Translations under genes and position numbers: made by a program
Notes under the pieces: model-generated
The model's database searches: none
The model's input: only the letters and a program-made list of their open reading frames with translations
Told to the model about the DNA's origin: nothing
Shown here: piece after piece, positions 35,593 through 45,283 of the stretch
Layout: every line of letters begins with the position of its first letter
Position numbering within the stretch: position 1 is the stretch's first letter
DNA from: Cupriavidus oxalaticus
GTDB lineage: Bacteria > Pseudomonadota > Gammaproteobacteria > Burkholderiales > Burkholderiaceae
Reading direction: 5' to 3'
DNA: 64,000 nt
NCBI RefSeq assembly: GCF_004768545.1
Contig: NZ_CP038634.1
Location: 1,984,001-2,048,000 of the forward strand

Positions 35593-36127
35593 GGCCGCCT
35601 CCCTGGCGCTGCAGCCGCTCGATCAGCGGGATCAGCTTCTGCTCCAGCACCTCGCGGGTGACCGGGCCGACCTGGCGGTAGCGCACCACGCCCTGCTGGT
35701 CGATGACAAAGGTCTCGGGCACGCCATAGACGCCGTAGTCGATGCCCACGCGCCCGTCGGCGTCGACCAGCGATGCGGTGTAGGGGTTGCCGAGCCGCTG
35801 CAGCCAGTCGCGTGCGGCGCCGGCCTCGTCCTTGTAGTTCAGGCCGTACAGCGGCACCGGCGCGTGCGCGGCGAAGTCGATCAGCACCGGATGTTCGGTG
35901 CGGCAGGCCGCGCACCACGAGGCCCACACGTTCAGCAGCCACACCCTGCCGCGCATGTCGGCGGACGCCAGCGTGCGGCCTTCCGGTTCCAGCAGCGGCA
36001 GCGTGAAGGCCGGCGCGGCCTTGCCTACCAGCGGCGAGGGCAGCTCGCGCGGATCGTGGCGCAGCCCCGCCGCCAGCGCAACGGCGAGCGCGAGGAAGGC
36101 GGCGAGCGGCAGCAGGAAGCGGGTCAT
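35585..36127 (-). CDS. dsbE: Thiol:disulfide interchange protein DsbE/CcmG
   Basis: A 180-residue membrane-anchored thioredoxin-like protein (anchor FLLPLAAFLALAVALAAGL). The active site is WASWCAACRTEHP and the cis-Pro region is GVPETFVIDQQG. The conserved CcmG acidic segment NYKDEAGAARDWL is present. It reduces the CcmH/apocytochrome disulfide in the periplasm. Overlaps ccmF by 4 bp and ccmH by 8 bp. Confidence 0.92.
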   Translation of the reverse strand: MTRFLLPLAAFLALAVALAAGLRHDPRELPSPLVGKAAPAFTLPLLEPEGRTLASADMRGRVWLLNVWASWCAACRTEHPVLIDFAAHAPVPLYGLNYKDEAGAARDWLQRLGNPYTASLVDADGRVGIDYGVYGVPETFVIDQQGVVRYRQVGPVTREVLEQKLIPLIERLQRQGGGHA

Positions 36128-38160
36128 GCCGGCGTCTCCTCGCGCGTGGAGGCCAGCGCGGGCGCGGCAGGTTCAGTCACCGGTGCGGGCGCGGCTTCGG
36201 CCGCGACGCGGCGGCGCAGCCGGTAGCGCTTGTCGCACGCGGCCACCAATCCGCCCAGCGCCATCAGCACGCAGCCGGCCCAGATCCAGTCGACAAAGGG
36301 CTTGACGTGGATGCGCACGGCCCAGGCGCTGCCATCGACGCTGTTGGCCACGTTCTCGCCCAGCGCCACATACAGGTCGCGCGTCAGGCCGCTGTCGATC
36401 GCGGCCTCGGTGGTCGGCATGTCCTGGCTGCGGTAGATGCGGCGCTCGGGATGGAGCACCGCCACGCGCTTGCCGTCGCGCGATGCGGACAGCGTGCCGC
36501 GCAGCGCGTCGTAGTTGGGACCGGCGACCTGCCTCACGCCGGCGAAGCGGAAGTCGTAGCCGCCGACGCTGACGGTATCGCCCGCGCGCATCGGCAGTTC
36601 GCGCAGGCTTTCCTGCCCGGTGACCAGCGTCACGCCCGCGATGAAGATGCCGACGCCGGCATGCGCCAGCAGCATGCCCCAGTAGCTGGGCGCGAGCTGG
36701 CGCAGCGCGCTGAACCTGCGCCCCTGCTGGTGGCGCAGCCGGGCCGCCAGGCTCGCCACCGCGCTCAGCACGCACCATGCCGCCAGCAGCAGCCCCAGCC
36801 CGGTCATGGCGGAGGCGTTGCGCAGCACCAGCAGCAGCCCCAGGCCGATGGCCACGCTGGCGATGCCGGCCCAGCGCAGCCGCCGTGCCATGTCGGGCAG
36901 GCTGCCATGGCGCCAGCGCGCCAGCGGCGCCGCGCCCATCAGCAGCACCGCCGGAGCCATCAGCGGCACGAACACCTGTTCGAAGTAGGCAGGGCCGACC
37001 GAGATCTTGCCCAGTCCCAGCACATCGACCAGCAACGGGTAGAGCGTGCCGAGCAGCACCGTCGCCGCCGCCACCGCCAGCAGCACGTTGTTGGCCAGCA
37101 GCAGCGATTCGCGCGAGACCGCGGCAAACTCGGCCCGCCGCGACACGCACGACAAGCGCGGGGCGCGCCATGCGTACAGCGCCAGCGCGATGCCGGTGAG
37201 CAGGCCGAGCAGCGCCAGGATGAAGATGCCGCGCCTGGGATCGACCGCGAACGCATGCACCGAGGTCAGCACGCCGGAGCGGACCAGGAAGGTGCCGAGC
37301 AGGCTCAGCGAGAACGTGAAGATGGCGAGCAGCACGGTCCACGCGCGGAACGCGCCGCGCTTCTCCGTGACCGCCAGCGAATGCATCAGTGCGGTCCCCG
37401 CCAGCCATGGCACGAACGAGGCGTTCTCGACCGGATCCCAGAACCACCAGCCGCCCCAGCCCAGCTCGTAATATGCCCACGCGCTGCCCAGCATGATGCC
37501 CAGCGTCAGGAACGCCCACGCCACCGTGGTCCACGGCCGCGACCAGCGCGCCCAGGCGGCGTCGACGCGCCCGGCCAGCAGCGCCGCCACGGCAAAGGCA
37601 AAGGTCACCGAGAAACCGACATAGCCCATGTAGAGCAGCGGCGGGTGGAAGACCATGCCGGGATCCTGCAGCAATGGATTGAGGTCGCGCCCCGCCATCG
37701 CCGGCGGCAGCAACCGTATGAAGGGGTTGGAGGCAAACAGCAGGAACAGCAGGAAGCCCGCGCTGATCGCCCCCATCACGCCCAGCACGCGCGCCACCGC
37801 CGCAAGTGGCAGTTGCCGGCTGTAGCGCGCCACCGCCAGCGACCACAGCGCCAGCATCAGCGTCCACAGCAGCATCGAGCCTTCATGCCCGCCCCATACC
37901 GCTGCAATGCGGTAGGCAAGCGGCAGGGCGCTGTTGGAGTTGGCGGCGACATAGCGCACGCTGAAGTCGCTGGCGGCGAAGCTCCATGCCAGCGCCGCGA
38001 ACGACAATGCCACCAGCACGCATTGCACGCGCGCCGCCGGCCGCGCCACCGCCATCCACGCCAGCCTGCCGCTTGCCGCGCCGGCCAGCGGCACTGCCGC
38101 CTGCACCAGTGCGACCAGCAGCGCGACGATCAGCGCGAAGTGCCCCAGTTCGGCGATCAT
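36124..38160 (-). CDS. ccmF: Haem lyase subunit CcmF
   Basis: A 678-residue, multi-helix membrane protein. The tryptophan-rich periplasmic loop, [19 protein letters not shown], is the WWD haem-handling domain, and [13 protein letters not shown] is the conserved loop with a His ligand. CcmF attaches haem from holo-CcmE to apocytochrome c. The length is within the family range. Overlaps ccmE and dsbE by 4 bp each. Confidence 0.93.
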   Translation of the reverse strand: MIAELGHFALIVALLVALVQAAVPLAGAASGRLAWMAVARPAARVQCVLVALSFAALAWSFAASDFSVRYVAANSNSALPLAYRIAAVWGGHEGSMLLWTLMLALWSLAVARYSRQLPLAAVARVLGVMGAISAGFLLFLLFASNPFIRLLPPAMAGRDLNPLLQDPGMVFHPPLLYMGYVGFSVTFAFAVAALLAGRVDAAWARWSRPWTTVAWAFLTLGIMLGSAWAYYELGWGGWWFWDPVENASFVPWLAGTALMHSLAVTEKRGAFRAWTVLLAIFTFSLSLLGTFLVRSGVLTSVHAFAVDPRRGIFILALLGLLTGIALALYAWRAPRLSCVSRRAEFAAVSRESLLLANNVLLAVAAATVLLGTLYPLLVDVLGLGKISVGPAYFEQVFVPLMAPAVLLMGAAPLARWRHGSLPDMARRLRWAGIASVAIGLGLLLVLRNASAMTGLGLLLAAWCVLSAVASLAARLRHQQGRRFSALRQLAPSYWGMLLAHAGVGIFIAGVTLVTGQESLRELPMRAGDTVSVGGYDFRFAGVRQVAGPNYDALRGTLSASRDGKRVAVLHPERRIYRSQDMPTTEAAIDSGLTRDLYVALGENVANSVDGSAWAVRIHVKPFVDWIWAGCVLMALGGLVAACDKRYRLRRRVAAEAAPAPVTEPAAPALASTREETPA

Positions 38161-38627
38161 TGACGCGCTCCCTGCGTCGGCGCACCGGCCATGCGGCGGT
38201 TCACCTGTTCAGCCTGCCTGAGAGCATCGGCGGCTTCGGGCGGCATGTAGTTCTCGTCGTGCTTGGCCAGCACCTCGCTGGCGACGAAGGTGCCGTCGGC
38301 TTCCAGCTTGCCGCGCGCGACCACGCCCTTGCCCTCGCGGAACAGGTCGGGCAGCAGGCCGCGGTAGCGCACCGGCACCTGCCGCGCGGTGTCGGTGACG
38401 ACGAAGCGCACGGTCATGCCGTCGCCTTCGCGCCGGATCGAGCCGGGTTCGACCAGTCCGCCAAGCCGGAAGCTGCGCGCCACCGGCGCTTCCTGCGCGG
38501 CCACCTGGCTGGGGCTGAAGAAGAACACCAGGTTGGAGCGGAAGGCATTGAGCACCAGCGCCAGCGCGATGCCGCCGCAGGCCAGGGCCGCGGCGAGCAT
38601 GCCGAAGCGGCGCTGGCGCGGCGTCAT
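38157..38627 (-). CDS. ccmE: Haem chaperone CcmE
   Basis: A 156-residue membrane-tethered periplasmic haem chaperone. N-terminal anchor [22 protein letters not shown]-fold body; the haem-binding His is in [14 protein letters not shown] near residue 128. It carries haem from CcmC to CcmF. It overlaps ccmD by 4 bp. Confidence 0.93.
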   Translation of the reverse strand: MTPRQRRFGMLAAALACGGIALALVLNAFRSNLVFFFSPSQVAAQEAPVARSFRLGGLVEPGSIRREGDGMTVRFVVTDTARQVPVRYRGLLPDLFREGKGVVARGKLEADGTFVASEVLAKHDENYMPPEAADALRQAEQVNRRMAGAPTQGARQ

Positions 38628-38782
38628 TGGCGCGTGCTGGCCTGTCGCGCGCTGGCGCGGCAGCGGCGCGCCAGCAGCACCAGTTCCAGCGCCAGCAGCA
38701 GCGCGCTCATGCCGAACGCGCCGGCGATGAAAAGGCCATGGTGCCCGTATGGCAGCACCTGCGGGAGCAGCGAATGGGTCAT
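38624..38782 (-). CDS. ccmD: Haem exporter subunit CcmD
   Basis: A 52-residue protein with one membrane helix ([22 protein letters not shown]) and a basic C-terminus, the form of CcmD, which helps release holo-CcmE from CcmABC. It is small and was found by reading the frame between ccmC and ccmE; its start has GGAG seven bases upstream. Overlaps both neighbours by 4 bp. Confidence 0.88.
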   Translation of the reverse strand: MTHSLLPQVLPYGHHGLFIAGAFGMSALLLALELVLLARRCRASARQASTRQ

Positions 38783-39549
38783 GATGTCTCTCCGGTAACC
38801 GGCACTTCGCCGCGCTCGCGCAGGATGCAGCGCACGCGCACCAGCGCCACGGCGATGGTGTACATCCAGCACGCCAGCGTCATCAGCAGCATGCCCGCCA
38901 GCATGGTGGCCGCCATCGACGGCGCCGCCGTCAGGCTGACCGAAGCGCCCTGGTGCAGCGTGTTCCACCACTGCACCGAGAAGTAGATCACCGGGATATT
39001 GGCCACGCCCACCAGCGCCAGCACCGCGCAGGCGCGCTCGGCGCGGCGCGGCTCGTCGATGGCAGATTCCAGTGCGATAAAGCCGAGGTACAGGAACAGC
39101 AGGATCAGCTCGGAGGTCAGCCGCGCATCCCAGACCCACCACGTGCCCCAGGTCGGCTGGCCCCACAGCGCACCGGTCCAGAGCGCCAGCGCCGTGAACA
39201 GCGCGCCGGTGGGCGCCAGCGCCGAGGCCATCATCGACGACAGCCGTGTGCGCAGCACCAGCGCCAGCGCGCAGTAGCCGGCCATGACCAGGTAGATGAA
39301 CATCGACATCCATGCCGCCGGCACGTGGATGAAGATGATGCGGTAGACCTCGCCCTGCTGCGCGTCGGTGGGCGCCAGGGCAAAGCCGACATACAAGCCG
39401 GCGAGGGCGAACACCGCCGCCGCGGCGAAGAACCACGGCGCCATGCGTCCGGCCAGCGGATAGAACCGTACTGGCGCCGCGTATGCCGTCCAGGCAAAAC
39501 GCGCCCGCGGCGCCCCGGCAGTGGGCAGCGATGGCAGCGGCTGGCTCAT
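38779..39549 (-). CDS. ccmC: Haem export protein CcmC
   Basis: A 256-residue membrane protein with six helices and the WWD motif [21 protein letters not shown]. It loads haem onto CcmE with CcmD. Conserved His residues occur in [12 protein letters not shown] and [16 protein letters not shown] at 39549 ([12 protein letters not shown]) is chosen; the open frame continues upstream through ccmB. It overlaps ccmB by 4 bp. Confidence 0.93.
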   Translation of the reverse strand: MSQPLPSLPTAGAPRARFAWTAYAAPVRFYPLAGRMAPWFFAAAAVFALAGLYVGFALAPTDAQQGEVYRIIFIHVPAAWMSMFIYLVMAGYCALALVLRTRLSSMMASALAPTGALFTALALWTGALWGQPTWGTWWVWDARLTSELILLFLYLGFIALESAIDEPRRAERACAVLALVGVANIPVIYFSVQWWNTLHQGASVSLTAAPSMAATMLAGMLLMTLACWMYTIAVALVRVRCILRERGEVPVTGETS

Positions 39550-40223
39550 GCCGGTGTCTCCATGGCGATGCGTAGCCCCGCGGCAGTGGCCAGCGGGCAC
39601 AGGAACAGCGACAGCGCCAGGCACGCGCCCAGCAACGAGAACTGCGGCACCACGTCGAGCCCGGCGTCGGCCGCGGCCGCGGCGCTGGCGCCGAACACCA
39701 GCACCGGCACGCACAGCGGCAGCACCAGGATGCACAGCAGCACCGCGCCGCCGCGCACGCCCAGCGTCAGCGCGGCGCCCACCGCGCCGATCAGGGAGAG
39801 CGCCGGCGTGCCAACCAGCAGCGAGGCCGACAGCAGCAGCGATGCACCCCATGGCAGCCCGTACTGCTGCGCCAGCAACGGTGTCAGCAGCAACAGCGGC
39901 AGCCCGCTGGTCAGCCAGTGCGCCGCGATCTTCGCCAGCACCAGCAGCGCCAGCGGATGCGGCGACAGCAGCAGCTGGTCGAGGCTGCCATCGGCGTGCT
40001 CCTGCGCGAACAGCCGCGACAGCGACAGCATCGACGCCAGCAGCGCCGTGACCCACAGGATCCCGGGCGCCAGCGCGCGCAGCTGCTGCGGCTCGGGACC
40101 GATCGCCAGCGGGAACAGGCTCGCCGCGATGACAAAGAACACCACGCTGCCGAACAGGCTGGCGCGCCGGCGCCAGGACAGCGACACGTCGTGCGCGACG
40201 ATGGCGGCCAGGGTGCGGGTCAT
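39546..40223 (-). CDS. ccmB: Haem exporter permease CcmB
   Basis: A 225-residue permease with six membrane segments. Family features are DVSLSWRRRASLFGSVVFFVIAA-type N-terminus and AQEHADGSLDQLLLSPHPL. It pairs with the CcmA ATPase to recycle CcmE. ATG at 40223 is chosen from the overlap with the ccmA stop. Confidence 0.92.
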   Translation of the reverse strand: MTRTLAAIVAHDVSLSWRRRASLFGSVVFFVIAASLFPLAIGPEPQQLRALAPGILWVTALLASMLSLSRLFAQEHADGSLDQLLLSPHPLALLVLAKIAAHWLTSGLPLLLLTPLLAQQYGLPWGASLLLSASLLVGTPALSLIGAVGAALTLGVRGGAVLLCILVLPLCVPVLVFGASAAAAADAGLDVVPQFSLLGACLALSLFLCPLATAAGLRIAMETPA

Positions 40224-40870
40224 GCCATCGCCTCCAGCCGCAGCACCGTGCCGCCGGCGCGCAGCAGCTGGTGGGTGGCGATCACGGCCATGCCGCCCGC
40301 TGCCAGGTGCGCGTCGAGCTGCGCGTCGAAGCGCGCGCAGGCGTCGGCATCCAGCGCTGCCACCGGTTCGTCGAGCAGCCACAGCGCGCGCCGCGCCAGC
40401 GACAGGCGCGCCAGCGCCACGCGCCGCCGCTGCCCTTGCGACAGCGCGCGCACCGGCGTGTGCGCGACACGCTCCAGCGCCTGCGCGGCCAGGGCACTCG
40501 CGACCGTGCCGGCCGCGTCGGTGCCGGCCATGCGCGCGGCAAAGCGCAGGTTTTCAGCCGGGCTCAGGTCCGGGTCGATGCCATTGGCATGGCCGACATA
40601 GGCCAGCGCCTGCAGGTAGGCAGGATCGCCGGCGCGCAGCGGCCGGCCGTGCCAGTGCAGCGTGCCTTGGTCCGGCACGGCGAGGCCGCACAGCACGCGC
40701 AGCAGGCTGGTCTTGCCGCTGCCATTGGCGCCCAGTACCTGCAGCAGGCAGCCGGGCGACAGCGCCAGGTCGATGCCGCGCAGCACCGGGCGGCCGGCGC
40801 GCGACAGCCCGAGCCCTTCACCGCTCAGCGCGGGAGGGATCGAACCGGGCCGGGCGGCGGGTGGCAGCAC
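40220..40870 (-). CDS. ccmA: Haem exporter ATPase CcmA
   Basis: A 216-residue ABC ATPase: Walker A VLGANGSGKTSLLRVL, signature ALSQGQRRRVALARL, Walker B LWLLDEPVAALDA, and H-loop AVIATHQ. It drives release of holo-CcmE from CcmCD. It is the first ccm gene, 3 bp after the napC stop, so cytochrome maturation is in the same transcript as the nitrate reductase that needs it. Confidence 0.92.
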   Translation of the reverse strand: MLPPAARPGSIPPALSGEGLGLSRAGRPVLRGIDLALSPGCLLQVLGANGSGKTSLLRVLCGLAVPDQGTLHWHGRPLRAGDPAYLQALAYVGHANGIDPDLSPAENLRFAARMAGTDAAGTVASALAAQALERVAHTPVRALSQGQRRRVALARLSLARRALWLLDEPVAALDADACARFDAQLDAHLAAGGMAVIATHQLLRAGGTVLRLEAMA

Positions 40871-40873
40871 GCG

Positions 40874-41470
40874 TCATTTCTCCTCGGCCTTGGATACGTC
40901 CGGCAGGTGGTGCGCGATCCCCTTGTGGCAGTCGATGCAGGTCTTTTCCTTGTTGGCCAGGTAGGTCGAGTGCATGGCTTGCGCGCGCGGGCTCTGCCGC
41001 GTGAAATCCATCGACTGGTAGTCATGGCAGTTGCGGCATTCCAGCGAATCGTTGGCCTTGAAGCGGGCCCATTCGTGCTGCGCCAGCGTGAGACGGTGCG
41101 CCTGGAACTTCTCGCGCGTGTCGACGGTGCCGAAGATCTTGGCCCAGACCTCCTTGGACGCCTGCATCTTGCGCGCCATCTTGTCGGTCCAGTTGTGCGG
41201 CACGTGGCAGTCCGAGCATTTGGCGCGCACGCCGCTGCGGTTGGTGAAGTGGATGGTGCCCTGCAGCTCCTGGTAGACGTTATCGCGCATCTCGTGGCAG
41301 CCGGTGCAGAACTGCTCGGTGTTGGTCAGTTCCAGCGCGGTATTGAACGCGCCCCAGAACACCAGGCCGGCAATAAAGCCGCCCAGCGTCAGGAAGCCCA
41401 GGCTGAAATACGCGCTGGGCCGGTTGATGGTCCGCCAGTAGCGCTTGAGCAGGTCGAGCATGGCGCGCAT
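40874..41470 (-). CDS. napC: Tetrahaem quinol dehydrogenase NapC
   Basis: A 198-residue NapC/NirT-family cytochrome with one N-terminal anchor ([18 protein letters not shown]) and four CxxCH haem sites: [24 protein letters not shown] and TCIDCHKG. It passes electrons from quinol to NapB/NapA in the periplasm. The start could be ATG 41470 or 41461 (MLDLLKRYW); neither has a clear ribosome site. Confidence 0.92.
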   Translation of the reverse strand: MRAMLDLLKRYWRTINRPSAYFSLGFLTLGGFIAGLVFWGAFNTALELTNTEQFCTGCHEMRDNVYQELQGTIHFTNRSGVRAKCSDCHVPHNWTDKMARKMQASKEVWAKIFGTVDTREKFQAHRLTLAQHEWARFKANDSLECRNCHDYQSMDFTRQSPRAQAMHSTYLANKEKTCIDCHKGIAHHLPDVSKAEEK

Positions 41471-41519
41471 CCGCAATGAGGTTGAGGTCGGGGCCGGGCG
41501 CTGCTATCTGGTTGCTCCC

Positions 41520-42050
41520 TTATTTGGCCGCTCCCTTGGTGTCGGCTGCTCCTTTGGCGCCGGGCTTGCGCTTGAGCATCTGCTCGACATCGATGAAGCT
41601 ATTGCCCACCAGCGGCTTGGCGTCCGCCTGCGGCACGTGGCACTGCGTGCAGAAATAGCGGCGTGGCGACACCTCGGCCAGCACGTTGTTGTCGCGGTCC
41701 ATGTAGTGCGTGATGCTGACCGGGATCGCCTGGGTTTCTTCGGTGCGGGTGCGCGCGTGGCAGAACATGCAGCGGTTGAAGTCCTTGTCGAGCTGGTAGC
41801 CGTCGATCTTGTGCGGGATCGTCGGCGGCTGCATGGTGTAGTTGCGGTTGCGGCGGATGTCCTTGTTCTCGGTCGGGTACAGGATCGGCGCCTTGCTTTC
41901 GTTGGCGATGGGGGTGGGCCCGCGCATGGCATCGACCACCCCCTGCTGCTGTTGCTGCTGCGCGCGCGCCGGCAGCGGCAACGCCGCCAGCACCGCCAGC
42001 AGCAGCGTGAGCAAGGCCAGCAGTGGCAGCCAGGATCGACTCGGTTTCAT
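41520..42050 (-). CDS. napB: Dihaem cytochrome subunit NapB
   Basis: A 176-residue periplasmic cytochrome with a signal peptide (LLALLTLLLAVLAALPLPARA, then a Gln run) and two CxxCH sites, RCMFCHAR and FCTQCHVP. It is the small subunit that receives electrons from NapC and passes them to NapA. ATG at 42050 has GGGAG five bases upstream. The Lys/Ala-rich C-terminus (RKPGAKGAADTKGAAK) is typical of this group. Confidence 0.92.
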   Translation of the reverse strand: MKPSRSWLPLLALLTLLLAVLAALPLPARAQQQQQQGVVDAMRGPTPIANESKAPILYPTENKDIRRNRNYTMQPPTIPHKIDGYQLDKDFNRCMFCHARTRTEETQAIPVSITHYMDRDNNVLAEVSPRRYFCTQCHVPQADAKPLVGNSFIDVEQMLKRKPGAKGAADTKGAAK

Positions 42051-42076
42051 GGCGTCTCCCTGTGGTATCGGCCGCG

Positions 42077-44572
42077 CTAGACCTTGACGATCTTGACCGC
42101 GCACTTCTTGAAGTCGGTCTGCAGCGAGATCGGACAGGTCGCATCCAGCGTTACCTTGTTGATCAGCTGGCTGGCGTCGAACCACGGCACGAACACCAGC
42201 CCGCGCGGCGGCGCGTCGCGCCCGCGGGTCTCCAGGCGCGAGCGCATGCGCCCGCGCCGCGACACCACTTCCACTTCCACGCCGCGGCGCAGGCCCATGG
42301 CCTTGGCGTCCTCGGGATGCATGAACACCACCGCGTTGGGGAAGGCGCGATACAGCTCGGGCACGCGGCGCGTCATCGAGCCGGAATGCCAGTGCTCCAG
42401 CACGCGCCCCGTGACCAGCCAGTACGGATACTCCTGATCGGGCGATTCGGCGGGCGGCTCGTAGGGCAGGGCGAAGATCACCGCCTTGCCGTCGGGGTTG
42501 CCATAGAACTGGTAGCCGGTGCCGGCCTTCACGTAGGGATCGCTGCCTTCGCGGTAGCGCCAGCGCGTTTCCTTGCCGTTGACCACCGGCCAGCGCAGGC
42601 CGCGCGCCTCATGGTAGGCGTCGAACGGCGCCAGGTCGTGGCCGTGGCCGCGGCCAAAGGTGGCGTATTCCTCGAACAGCCCCTTCTGCACGTAGAAGCC
42701 GAAGGCCTTGGCCTCGGCGTTGTGGTACTCGGTGCTGACTTCCTTGAGCGGGAACTTGTCGACCTGCCCGTTGCGGTAGAGCACGTCGAACAGGGTCTTG
42801 CCACGGTATTCCGGCTTCTTCGCGATCAGGTCGGCGGGCCAGACGTCCTCCACCTTGAAGCGCTTGGAAAACTCCATCAGCTGCCACAGGTCGGAGCGCG
42901 CCTCGCCCGGCGCATCGACCAGCTGGTGCCAGAACTGCGTGCGGCGTTCGGCATTGCCGTAGGCGCCTTCCTTCTCGACCCACATCGCGCTGGGCAGGAT
43001 CAGGTCCGCCGCCAGCGCGGTGACGGTGGGATAGGCGTCAGACACCACGATGAAGTTGGCGGGATTGCGGTAGCCCGGCAAGCCCTCTTCCATCAGGTTT
43101 GCCGCCGCCTGCATGTTGTTGTTGACCTGCACCCAGTACGCATTGAGCTTGCCGTCCTTGAGCATGCGGTTCTGCAGCACGGCGTGGTAGCCCGGCTTGT
43201 CGGGAATGGTGCCCGCCGGCAGCTTCCAGATGCGCTCGGCTTCTTCGCGGTGCTTGGGATTGGTCACCACCATGTCCGCCGGCAGCCGGTGCGAGAAGGT
43301 GCCCACCTCGCGCGCGGTGCCGCACGCGGACGGCTGTCCGGTCAGCGAGAACGGGCTGTTGCCCGGCGTGGCGATCTTGCCGGTCAGCAGGTGCAGGTTG
43401 TAGACCATGTTGTTGGCCCAGCTGCCGCGCGTATGCTGGTTGAAGCCCATGGTCCACAGCGACATCACCTTGATGTTGGGATCGGCATAGAGCTCGGCCA
43501 GCTGGTCGAGCTTGGCCTTGGGCACGCCCGACAGCTTGCTGACGGTATCGGCGTCGTACTTGGCCACGAAGCGCGCGAAGTCGTCGAACGTGATCGGGCG
43601 CGAGGCGCCGGGATCGGCCGCGTTCTTGGCCGCCTTCTGCAGCGGATGCTCGGGACGCAGCCCATAGCCGATGTTGGTCACGCCTTCCTTGAACACCGTG
43701 TGCTTGTTGACGAAGTCCTTGTTGACCTTGTTGTTCTTGATGATGTAGTGGGCGATGTAGTTCATCATCGCCAGGTCGGTCTGAGGCTTGAAGATGACCG
43801 GGATGTCGGCCAGGTCGAACGAACGGTGGGTGAAGGTCGACAGTACCGCCACGCGGGTCTTGGGATGGCTCAGGCGCCGGTCGGTGATGCGGGTCCACAG
43901 GATGGGATGCATCTCGGCCATGTTCGAGCCCCACAGCACGAAGGCATCGGCCGCCTCGAAATCGTCATAGCAGCCCATCGGCTCGTCCATGCCGAAGGTG
44001 CGCATGAAGCCCTGCACCGCAGATGCCATGCAGTGGCGTGCATTGGGATCGATATTGTTGGAGCGGAAGCCGGCCTTGTACAGCTTGGACGCAGCATAGC
44101 CTTCCCATACGGTCCACTGGCCCGAGCCGAACATGCCCACCGCGGTCGGGCCTTTCTCTTTCAGCACGCGCTTGAACTGGCGCTCCATCTCGTCGAAGGC
44201 GCGTTCCCAAGTGACCGGCGCGAATTCGCCGTTCTTGTCGTACTGGCCGTTCTTCATGCGCAGCAGCGGCCTGGTCAGCCGGTCCTGGCCGTACATGATC
44301 TTCGACAGGAAATAGCCCTTGACGCAGTTCAGCCCCTTGTTGACCTCGGCCTGCGGGTCGCCGTTCGTGGCAACCACCTTGTTGTCCTTGACCGCCACCG
44401 TGACCCCGCAGCCGGTGCCGCAGAAGCGGCACGGCGCCTTGGACCATTTCAGCTTTGTCACCTCGCTGTCCGTGACAAAGTTGGCGGCTCCGGCCGGCAG
44501 CGTGACGCCGGCCACCGATGCCGTTGCGGCGACGGCGGTCTGCCTGATGAAATCGCGGCGGGAGATGTTCAT
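42077..44572 (-). CDS. napA: Periplasmic nitrate reductase catalytic subunit NapA
   Basis: An 831-residue Mo-bis-MGD enzyme, the same length as NapA of Cupriavidus necator. N-terminal Tat signal [19 protein letters not shown]; the [4Fe-4S] site is [10 protein letters not shown] plus the Cys in GLNCVKGYF; the Mo-coordinating Cys is in ARHCMASAV. It reduces nitrate to nitrite in the periplasm. Its start overlaps the napD stop, fitting the role of NapD as chaperone of the NapA signal. ATG at 44572 begins the Tat signal. Confidence 0.95.
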   Translation of the reverse strand: MNISRRDFIRQTAVAATASVAGVTLPAGAANFVTDSEVTKLKWSKAPCRFCGTGCGVTVAVKDNKVVATNGDPQAEVNKGLNCVKGYFLSKIMYGQDRLTRPLLRMKNGQYDKNGEFAPVTWERAFDEMERQFKRVLKEKGPTAVGMFGSGQWTVWEGYAASKLYKAGFRSNNIDPNARHCMASAVQGFMRTFGMDEPMGCYDDFEAADAFVLWGSNMAEMHPILWTRITDRRLSHPKTRVAVLSTFTHRSFDLADIPVIFKPQTDLAMMNYIAHYIIKNNKVNKDFVNKHTVFKEGVTNIGYGLRPEHPLQKAAKNAADPGASRPITFDDFARFVAKYDADTVSKLSGVPKAKLDQLAELYADPNIKVMSLWTMGFNQHTRGSWANNMVYNLHLLTGKIATPGNSPFSLTGQPSACGTAREVGTFSHRLPADMVVTNPKHREEAERIWKLPAGTIPDKPGYHAVLQNRMLKDGKLNAYWVQVNNNMQAAANLMEEGLPGYRNPANFIVVSDAYPTVTALAADLILPSAMWVEKEGAYGNAERRTQFWHQLVDAPGEARSDLWQLMEFSKRFKVEDVWPADLIAKKPEYRGKTLFDVLYRNGQVDKFPLKEVSTEYHNAEAKAFGFYVQKGLFEEYATFGRGHGHDLAPFDAYHEARGLRWPVVNGKETRWRYREGSDPYVKAGTGYQFYGNPDGKAVIFALPYEPPAESPDQEYPYWLVTGRVLEHWHSGSMTRRVPELYRAFPNAVVFMHPEDAKAMGLRRGVEVEVVSRRGRMRSRLETRGRDAPPRGLVFVPWFDASQLINKVTLDATCPISLQTDFKKCAVKIVKV

Positions 44573-44895
44573 CTGGCGCCCTCCTCGTAGATGGTCTCGC
44601 TCATGGCATCGGCGTCTTCGTTGTGCTGGTAGACAAGCGCGGCCGACAGCACGCCGGGGAGCTGGTGGAGGTAGGTGAGGTGCGCGGCAATGGCGCGCGA
44701 AGTGGGCGCTTCGATGGTGACCACGAGCTTGCCGGCATCGCTGGCGGCGTGGACCTCTGCGCCGGTGAGGGATTCGATGGCGCTGCGCACTTGCGCCACG
44801 CTGGCCGGATGCGCATGCACGACGATACCGGCAATATGCCACTCGTCGCTGGCTGGCAGCGGCTGGATGGGGATCGCACATCTGGCTGCGGGCAT
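44569..44895 (-). CDS. napD: NapA signal-peptide chaperone NapD
   Basis: A 108-residue NapD-family protein ([38 protein letters not shown]). It binds the NapA Tat signal until cofactor insertion is done. ATG at 44895 has GGAG eight bases upstream; the frame continues to a TTG six codons earlier. Overlaps napA by 4 bp. Confidence 0.9.
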   Translation of the reverse strand: MPAARCAIPIQPLPASDEWHIAGIVVHAHPASVAQVRSAIESLTGAEVHAASDAGKLVVTIEAPTSRAIAAHLTYLHQLPGVLSAALVYQHNEDADAMSETIYEEGAR

Positions 44896-44981
44896 GCGGA
44901 AGCTCCGGTTCAATGCCGTTTCAGTCTGTGCTGCAGCTTGTTCTTATCTAACATCAATGGCGCCAAAGGCGCGCCACGCGT

Positions 44982-45149
44982 TCAGTGCGTTGGGGGGCCG
45001 CTGACCAGCTGGGTCATCCAGACAATGAACCCATAGCCTGCCACGACGATGACGGAAAGCACCGGCACCATCACGGCGGTCAGGAACAGGAAGCTGCGCA
45101 GTTCTTCTTTCTTGCGCTGCGGATCGTGGACTTCCCCGGTTTCCATCAT
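44982..45149 (-). CDS. napE: Small membrane protein NapE
   Basis: A 55-residue protein with a charged N-terminus (DPQRKKEELRSFLFL) and one membrane helix (VLSVIVVAGYGFIVWM). The RKKEE..FLF pattern and first position in the nap operon identify NapE, whose function is unknown. ATG at 45149 is preferred over a TTG 11 codons upstream. The gap to napD is 86 bp. Confidence 0.85.
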   Translation of the reverse strand: MMETGEVHDPQRKKEELRSFLFLTAVMVPVLSVIVVAGYGFIVWMTQLVSGPPTH

Positions 45150-45202
45150 GACTTGAAGTAATCGGTGAAAGTGGTCAGGCAATGCACCTGATGCGTAACA
45201 CC

Positions 45203-45231
45203 ATTAAAGGAAGCGCGGTCGAAGGTGTCAA
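45203..45231 (-). promoter_or_regulatory. Sigma-70 promoter of the nap-ccm operon
   Basis: On the minus strand TTGACA (rc of 45226-45231) and TTTAAT (rc of 45203-45208) are separated by exactly 17 bp, a near-consensus promoter. Transcription would start near 45196 and give a leader of about 47 bases before napE. I see no FNR-type TTGAT-N4-ATCAA box here. Confidence 0.75.
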
Positions 45232-45283
45232 GACTGCACTCGTGCGGCGTTCTGGCGGCTTTTGCAAGATTTGGTGCGATGGC

